Below, piece by piece: positions 59,502 to 64,000 of a DNA stretch of 64,000 nucleotides. The position numbers and the translations under genes were made by a program. Under the pieces are notes generated by a model. That model ran no database searches and was not told where the DNA came from. It was given only the letters and a program-made list of their open reading frames with translations. The stretch is from Microbacterium sp. nov. GSS16 (GTDB lineage: Bacteria; Actinomycetota; Actinomycetes; Actinomycetales; Microbacteriaceae): the NCBI RefSeq assembly GCF_028198145.1, contig NZ_CP116338.1, positions 2,666,001-2,730,000 of the forward strand, in the 5' to 3' direction. The stretch's first letter is position 1; each line of letters starts with the position of its first letter.

Positions 59502-61427
59502 TCAGTCGCACAGCACCACCTGGTACAACACCGCGTCGCCGACTCTGTCGATCTCCTTCACCGAGTCGGAGTCGCTCAGTTCGTCGAGGCCGTCATAGGG
59601 ATGTTGACCACCGTTGACCTCCTGTGTGCCGAAGTCCAGGACGTAGTTGATGCCCAGTCGATAGATCGCGTCGCACACCGCAGATCCCGGTCGCGGGTCA
59701 TCGAGACCGAGGAGCACGGTCTCCATGTCCTCGGTGATGTCCATGAGCGTGTGCGGCATCACCACGCGTCGATCCGCCAGCGCGTACGCAAGCCCTGTTC
59801 CCGTCCACGGACTGCCGAGGATCACGGCATCTTCGGGGGTCTCGTCGTCGAGTCGCTCAATCAGCGCGAGTTCATCCGACGTCACCAGTTGCGCCGTGTC
59901 GGTGACGGCGAAGGCGCCGTGCGCGCTCGTCACTGCCTGTCTCATACTCCAGGCTTGAGGCACCACGAAGAGCACGATCACCGCCGAGGCGGCCGAAAGC
60001 ACTCGCCCCGCGTAAGCGCTCGAGCCCCGGTCGTACGCGCGATGGGTCAGTGACCACAGCCGTTCGCCACCGATCGCCGCGAGCGGAATCCACGCGAGCG
60101 GCAGGACCGCTGCCAGCCGCGGTGCGTTGTTGTACCAGGCACCCGTGATGATGTCGCGTAGCTCCAGATACGGCAAACCCGAGACGACGATGTAGAGGCC
60201 GGCTGCCACGACGAACAAGGCGATCGCGATCCAGTCGGTCGTGCGGCGACGTCGCAGGGCGACCCCGCCTCCCATGACGACAAGCCCGGCCAGGACGATG
60301 TTCACGGGCGCGAACCAGACGGAGCCCGTGAGCACCTCACCGATCGCCTGCCCGACAGTCTCGGTAGTGAGCCACGTGCGAGCAGCGGCCGGCGGCCGCA
60401 AGACGTACCACAAGCCGGCGGCGAGGATCACGAATGCCGCCATCCAGATCGATGCCATGATCTTCGCGCGGGGTGAGGCATTGGCGGCGAGCAGGCGTAC
60501 CCACAGGATCAGAAGAATCGCTCCGGTGAAGACCAGGAACACCACGAGGGCCCCCGGATGCGCCACGGCGATACCAGGCAACGAGCCAAGGGCGGCAACG
60601 ATGAGCCGCACACGTTCGCCCCACGTCGTACATCTGCTCGCTTGGATCAGCATGGCGGTCGGCACCGCAACGAGGCTCAACCCCATCATGTAGGGGAGCA
60701 GGACGCCGTAGTCAATCATGAGAAGCGGAAAGGCCGGTGTGGCGACGCTCATCGCTGCCGCGGTGACGAGCAGTGAGCGTCCGCTACCGAACAGCGTCGA
60801 CACGAGGAACAGGATCGCTGTCGGCCACGCAACCGCGCCATAGAAGAACATCACCGCGTTGGACGCGACCGGGATGCTCACCCCAGCGATCTGCACAGCG
60901 ATGGCGGTGACTGCGTGCCATCCTGATGGATAGAACGGAAGCCCGCCGCTGGGCGCGCTAGTCATCGACCCGATGGTCAGCGGCGACACCGATCCGGTGT
61001 CGAGGGCGTACCGGACGGCGTTCAGATGGAAGATGTTGTCGAACGTCTGCGAGAAGTTCTCGGGAGACTCGATCACGAGGGAAAGCTGGATCAGCACGAC
61101 GATGGCTGCGCCACCGAGCAGGAGGAACGGAGTCGGGCTCCGTTCCGACGTTTGCTCGGCCGCGGAGAAGCGGGTCAGGACCAGCCGGATCACAGCGACC
61201 ACGGCTGTCAGCGCAAGGGCCGTCACCGCGATCGGCAGCAGTCCCCAAGGCAGGTCGACGACGGGGCCGATCAGCGCTGCCATCACCACCACGGTCGTAC
61301 CTGCGGGGGCGGCCAGCGCAAGTCGTGCGAAGCCCCGCATTCCCAGGGCGGAGGAGAGCAGGAATCCGGGGATCAGGATGACACCGATCACGGTGATCAC
61401 AGCCAGCGCGAGGTTCAACCATCCCAT
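59502..61427 (-). CDS. DUF6541 family polytopic membrane protein
   Basis: A protein of 641 residues from ATG 61427, preceded by AAGGCG. Around 13-14 membrane helices, for example VITVIGVILIPGFLLSSALG and ASNAVMFFYGAVAWPTAILFLV. The loop SPENFSQTFDNIFHLNAVRYALDTG is typical of the DUF6541 family, and YPSGWHAVTAIAVQ and the C-terminal globular domain (ELALIERLDDETPEDAVILGSPWTG) resemble GT-C-type glycosyltransferases. It may act as a lipid-linked-sugar-dependent transferase on the outer membrane face (inference). Confidence 0.82.
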   Translation of the reverse strand: MGWLNLALAVITVIGVILIPGFLLSSALGMRGFARLALAAPAGTTVVVMAALIGPVVDLPWGLLPIAVTALALTAVVAVIRLVLTRFSAAEQTSERSPTPFLLLGGAAIVVLIQLSLVIESPENFSQTFDNIFHLNAVRYALDTGSVSPLTIGSMTSAPSGGLPFYPSGWHAVTAIAVQIAGVSIPVASNAVMFFYGAVAWPTAILFLVSTLFGSGRSLLVTAAAMSVATPAFPLLMIDYGVLLPYMMGLSLVAVPTAMLIQASRCTTWGERVRLIVAALGSLPGIAVAHPGALVVFLVFTGAILLILWVRLLAANASPRAKIMASIWMAAFVILAAGLWYVLRPPAAARTWLTTETVGQAIGEVLTGSVWFAPVNIVLAGLVVMGGGVALRRRRTTDWIAIALFVVAAGLYIVVSGLPYLELRDIITGAWYNNAPRLAAVLPLAWIPLAAIGGERLWSLTHRAYDRGSSAYAGRVLSAASAVIVLFVVPQAWSMRQAVTSAHGAFAVTDTAQLVTSDELALIERLDDETPEDAVILGSPWTGTGLAYALADRRVVMPHTLMDITEDMETVLLGLDDPRPGSAVCDAIYRLGINYVLDFGTQEVNGGQHPYDGLDELSDSDSVKEIDRVGDAVLYQVVLCD

Positions 61428-61555
61428 GTACGAACGCCTTCCTGTTCGGCGGCCGAGAAGAGACACACCGGCGTTGATCCTACCGGTGAGCTGCTGGACG
61501 ACACCCGACACACCTGCCGACGTGCGCCTTCACGGTTCAACCAACGGCGACAACC

Positions 61556-61561
61556 TATGAT
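61556..61561 (+). promoter_or_regulatory. predicted -10 element (TATGAT) for second ABC exporter operon
   Basis: TATGAT lies 47 bases before GTG 61609, so this transcript would have a leader; GAGGTGAGG is the likely ribosome site. Confidence 0.5.
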
Positions 61562-61608
61562 TGGTGAGGCGTTCGCCCGAGAGCGCCGGGAAGAGGTGAG
61601 GAACCGCC

Positions 61609-62478
61609 GTGTCCCAGACATCCGTGCCGTCCGACCAGAGGCTCGCGCAGCCCGGCGGAACCAACGGTCTCTTCGACGTGTTCCGACGTCGCTACTTGCT
61701 CAGCCTGATCGTCCGTAAGGAGGTCGGCATCCGCTACCGAGGTTCCTTACTCGGCTGGCTCTGGTCGTACGTGAAGCCGCTGATTCAATTTCTCGTCTTC
61801 TACTTCGCCCTCGGCGTCTTCCTCAATCTGAACAAGACCATCGAGTTCTATCCCATCTACCTGTTGTCGGGAATCACGGCGGTCACGTTCTTCAACGAGT
61901 CGTTCCAGAACGCCACCAGATCGCTGGTCGACAACGCCGCGCTGATCAAGAAGATCTACTTCCCGCGACAGATGTTCCCCGTCGCGAGCACGTTCGTCGC
62001 GGCCATCAACACGATCCCGCAGATCATCGTCGTCATCGTGATCGCGTTGTTCTTCGGGTGGACGCCGACTCCCATCGGCGTGGCCGCCCTCCTCCTGGGC
62101 CTAACAATCATCGCGCTCCTCGCCACCGGTCTCGGCATGCTCTTCGGTGCGATCAACGTGACGTTCCGCGACGCGCAGAGCTTCGTCGAAATCATCGTCA
62201 TGATCTCTGTCTGGGCGTCGCCCGTGATGTACCAATGGCAGATGGTCGCCTCCAAGGTGCCGGACTGGCTGTTCCAGCTCTACGCGCTAAACCCGATCAC
62301 CGTCGCTGTGGAGCTGTTCCACTACGGGATCTGGCACGCGCTGAGCCCTGCCGATGCCGGGGCCCTCCCCGCTATGTGGGTCCACGCCTTGATCGCCGTC
62401 GTCGTCTCCATCCTCGTCCTCGTCATCGGCGAGGCCGTCTTCCGTCGCCTGGAGGGTCGTTTTGCCCAGGACCTCTGA
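61609..62478 (+). CDS. polysaccharide ABC exporter permease (Wzm type), second copy
   Basis: A 289-residue ABC-2 permease starting at GTG 61609. YLLSLIVRKEVGIRYRGSLLGWLWSYVKPLIQFLVFYFALGVFL is the family N-terminus; later FPVASTFVAAINTIPQIIVVIVIALFF, LLATGLGMLFGAINVTFRDA and VWASPVMYQWQMV form the rest of six membrane helices. Its sequence differs clearly from the permease at 38852, so the two exporters are not recent duplicates. It overlaps the ATPase gene by 17 bp. Confidence 0.93.
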   Translation: MSQTSVPSDQRLAQPGGTNGLFDVFRRRYLLSLIVRKEVGIRYRGSLLGWLWSYVKPLIQFLVFYFALGVFLNLNKTIEFYPIYLLSGITAVTFFNESFQNATRSLVDNAALIKKIYFPRQMFPVASTFVAAINTIPQIIVVIVIALFFGWTPTPIGVAALLLGLTIIALLATGLGMLFGAINVTFRDAQSFVEIIVMISVWASPVMYQWQMVASKVPDWLFQLYALNPITVAVELFHYGIWHALSPADAGALPAMWVHALIAVVVSILVLVIGEAVFRRLEGRFAQDL

Positions 62479-63202
62479 ACCGTCGACACCGCGCATCGTC
62501 GTCGACGATGTCCACAAGCACTTCAAACTGCGCCATACCCATTCGATCAAGGAGACTTTCGTCGCCGCCATGCGACGCAAGGCTCTCTCCTCGGAGTTCC
62601 AAGCGCTCGACGGCGTGTCCTTTGAGATCGGCGAGGGCGAGTCCGTCGCCCTGCTCGGCTTCAACGGCTCCGGCAAGTCGACGATGCTCAAGATGATCTC
62701 CGGCGTCCTCCGCCCCGACCAGGGCAAGGTCATGACCCGTGGACGCGTGGCTGGGCTGATCGAGGTCGGTGCGGGATTCCACCCCGACCTCTCCGGGCGC
62801 GAGAACGTTTACCTCAATGCGGCCATCCTCGGGATGTCGAAGCAGGAGACTCAGGCGCAGTTCGACTCCATCGTGGAGTTCAGTGAGATCGAGAAGTTCA
62901 TCGATACCGAGGTCAAGCACTACTCCTCCGGCATGTTCCTCCGCCTCGCCTTCTCAGTCGCGATTCATACGCAAGTCGACATCCTCCTGATCGACGAGAT
63001 CCTCTCAGTCGGTGACGAGCCTTTCCAGAAGAAGTGCTTGGCGCGGATCCGGGAGTTGCACTCGAAAGGCAAGACCCTCGTGGTCGTGAGCCACGACCTC
63101 GACATGGTGTCAACCCTCTGCGAGCGTGGGATCCTGCTACGAGACGGCAAAGTGGGCTTCGACGGCCCCAGCAAGGAGGCGGTGGAGGTCATGCGGGCGT
63201 GA
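62462..63202 (+). CDS. polysaccharide ABC exporter ATP-binding protein (short Wzt type), second copy
   Basis: A 246-residue ATPase starting at TTG 62462. Walker A is GFNGSGKST (about 66-74), the signature is YSSGMFLRL, Walker B is ILLIDEILSVGD, and the switch histidine is VVSHDLDMV. HSIKETFVAAMRR before it is typical of Wzt/TagH proteins. It lacks a C-terminal carbohydrate-binding domain. With the permease it would export an envelope polysaccharide distinct from that of the first exporter. Confidence 0.94.
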   Translation: MPRTSEPSTPRIVVDDVHKHFKLRHTHSIKETFVAAMRRKALSSEFQALDGVSFEIGEGESVALLGFNGSGKSTMLKMISGVLRPDQGKVMTRGRVAGLIEVGAGFHPDLSGRENVYLNAAILGMSKQETQAQFDSIVEFSEIEKFIDTEVKHYSSGMFLRLAFSVAIHTQVDILLIDEILSVGDEPFQKKCLARIRELHSKGKTLVVVSHDLDMVSTLCERGILLRDGKVGFDGPSKEAVEVMRA

Positions 63203-63235
63203 CCTCCAGCTTTCGCAGCCCACGCCTTCAGAAGC

Positions 63236-63241
63236 CATAAT
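63236..63241 (+). promoter_or_regulatory. predicted -10 element (CATAAT) for leaderless gene at 63249
   Basis: CATAAT ends 7 bases before ATG 63249. An in-frame ATG at 63240 would overlap the element, so 63249 is the preferred start. Confidence 0.5.
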
Positions 63242-63248
63242 GCGAGAT

Positions 63249-64000
63249 ATGCCGAATCTCAATCCGTTGACTGCGGTTCAACGTGCCGTTGCGTGGATGC
63301 GACGCGTGAATGCCTCGCTTGAGCAGCTGGGTGAACAGCAGGCGGGACTGCGAACACAGCTCGAGTCGATGGCAGGGGACCTCTCCTCTCTCACCGCGCT
63401 CACACGCGCCACTTCGGAGACTGTCGACGAATCTCGGCGCGCCAGTATGATCGCGGTCAGACGTCTGGGCTCCATCCGAGCCCGTATCCGGGTCGTCTTC
63501 CTAGTGCACAACGCCACGGCGTGGGGCTCCATCGCCGAACTGATCGACCTCATGCAGCGCGACGCGGAGTTCGATCCCGTGGTTGTCACCATCCCCCGGC
63601 ATTACTCCGGTGTTGGTCCTGCGAAGGGTGAAGGGCGCACTCATCGGTTCCTGCGCACGGCTGATGTCCCCCATCTGCGGCTCCAGAGGGACCGACTCCA
63701 CGAAGCGACACAGCTGCTTAGCGCCTTGGACCCGGACATCGTCGTGCGCCAGAGCCAATGGGACGACGACATCGACCGCGCCTTCAGCGCGGAGGCTCTG
63801 ACCTGGGCACGTCTCATACTGATCCCGTACGAGACGATGAATACCACCGAGAACGTGCCGGTCGGCGATCCCCCGATCAATTCCGCCGTCGACACAGTCA
63901 TGCACCGCCACGCCTGGCTGGTCTTCCTCGCCAATGAGGAGGCGCTCAAGATCGCACGCGCGGATTCCCTCACCGGTGGACTGCAGTTCCGCGCGGTCGG
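63249..64000 (+). CDS. partial glycan-synthesis protein (CDP-glycerol glycerophosphotransferase-like N-domain)
   Basis: Incomplete: the frame is open from ATG 63249 to the window end, about 250 residues. A helical, coiled-coil-like start (VNASLEQLGEQQAGLRTQLE, about 21-40) is followed by RIRVVFLVHNATAWGSIAELIDLMQRD and FDPVVVTIPRHYSG, resembling the N-terminal Rossmann domain of CDP-glycerol:poly(glycerophosphate) glycerophosphotransferases. DPDIVVRQSQWDDDID and LILIPYETMNT follow. A role in teichoic-acid-like or polyol-phosphate synthesis is possible but cannot be settled from a fragment. It is 46 bp downstream of the second ABC exporter. Confidence 0.6.
   Translation, partial: MPNLNPLTAVQRAVAWMRRVNASLEQLGEQQAGLRTQLESMAGDLSSLTALTRATSETVDESRRASMIAVRRLGSIRARIRVVFLVHNATAWGSIAELIDLMQRDAEFDPVVVTIPRHYSGVGPAKGEGRTHRFLRTADVPHLRLQRDRLHEATQLLSALDPDIVVRQSQWDDDIDRAFSAEALTWARLILIPYETMNTTENVPVGDPPINSAVDTVMHRHAWLVFLANEEALKIARADSLTGGLQFRAV

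Noticed and set aside
61509..61608. A third short leader ORF before the second ABC exporter
   Set aside because: Start codons after the TATGAT element are too close or out of frame and do not overlap the GTG at 61609.

Overview
The window is high-GC, gene-dense actinobacterial chromosome. Two WhiB proteins, PdtaS, MtrA-MtrB-LpqB, long-form HPF, DUF3499 and UDP-galactofuranose genes all point to Actinomycetota. The protein set (DUF4129/DUF4350/MoxR/DUF58, SpoIIM and RDD proteins, an RmlC-RmlD fusion, a secreted YLL-GxKxHI repeat protein) fits Microbacteriaceae, probably Microbacterium or a close relative; the genus is an inference. The order whiB1-pdtaS, Rv3235-like, secA-hpf-comF-lpqB-mtrB-mtrA, DUF3499, Rv3259-like, whiB2, then rml genes follows the Mycobacterium tuberculosis Rv3219-Rv3266 region, so the left half is conserved core.

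Layout. 1-3346: whiB1 facing pdtaS, then small regulatory or unknown genes. 3444-5263: a SAF-domain/CpaE-like ATPase pair. 5211-9254: an aminotransferase and secA. 9471-11479: a PadR regulator and a coiled-coil protein. 11542-17189: hpf, comF and the lpqB-mtrB-mtrA operon. 17350-23026: a tightly coupled membrane protein-DUF4129-DUF4350-MoxR-DUF58 operon. 23080-25961: a fur-katA-aquaporin block. 25948-27763: divergent SpoIIM and RDD genes whose start codons overlap. 27853-33478: DUF3499, an Rv3259-like protein, DUF5719, a giant membrane glycosyltransferase and whiB2.

From 33684 to the right edge the window is a cell-envelope polysaccharide locus: two O-antigen-ligase-type proteins, a GlfT1-like transferase, an ABC exporter, two UDP-galactopyranose mutase genes flanking an acyltransferase and a GlfT2-like galactofuranosyltransferase, a truncated acyltransferase, rmlCD-rmlB-rmlA for dTDP-rhamnose, a secreted repeat protein, six further glycosyltransferases (five GT2-type and one GT-B type), a flippase, a DUF6541 membrane protein, a second ABC exporter, and a partial CDP-glycerol-transferase-like gene cut by the window end. 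Together these suggest a rhamnose- and galactofuranose-containing wall glycan (inference).

The most notable signals are: (1) a 1105-bp direct repeat covering most of the two glf genes, with two mismatches, flanked by diverged ends; (2) many predicted leaderless starts, with a TAnnnT -10 element 6-8 nt before the start codon; (3) two very short predicted leaderless ORFs whose stop codons overlap the start of a downstream polysaccharide gene; (4) a near-palindromic -10 element between the overlapping SpoIIM/RDD starts. I saw no tRNA, rRNA, CRISPR array, insertion sequence or prophage. No stretch over 300 bases lacks a gene or gene remnant; the largest is 46252-46484, between glf copy 2 and the acyltransferase remnant, and I see nothing clear in it beyond a short CCCTAGGG palindrome.
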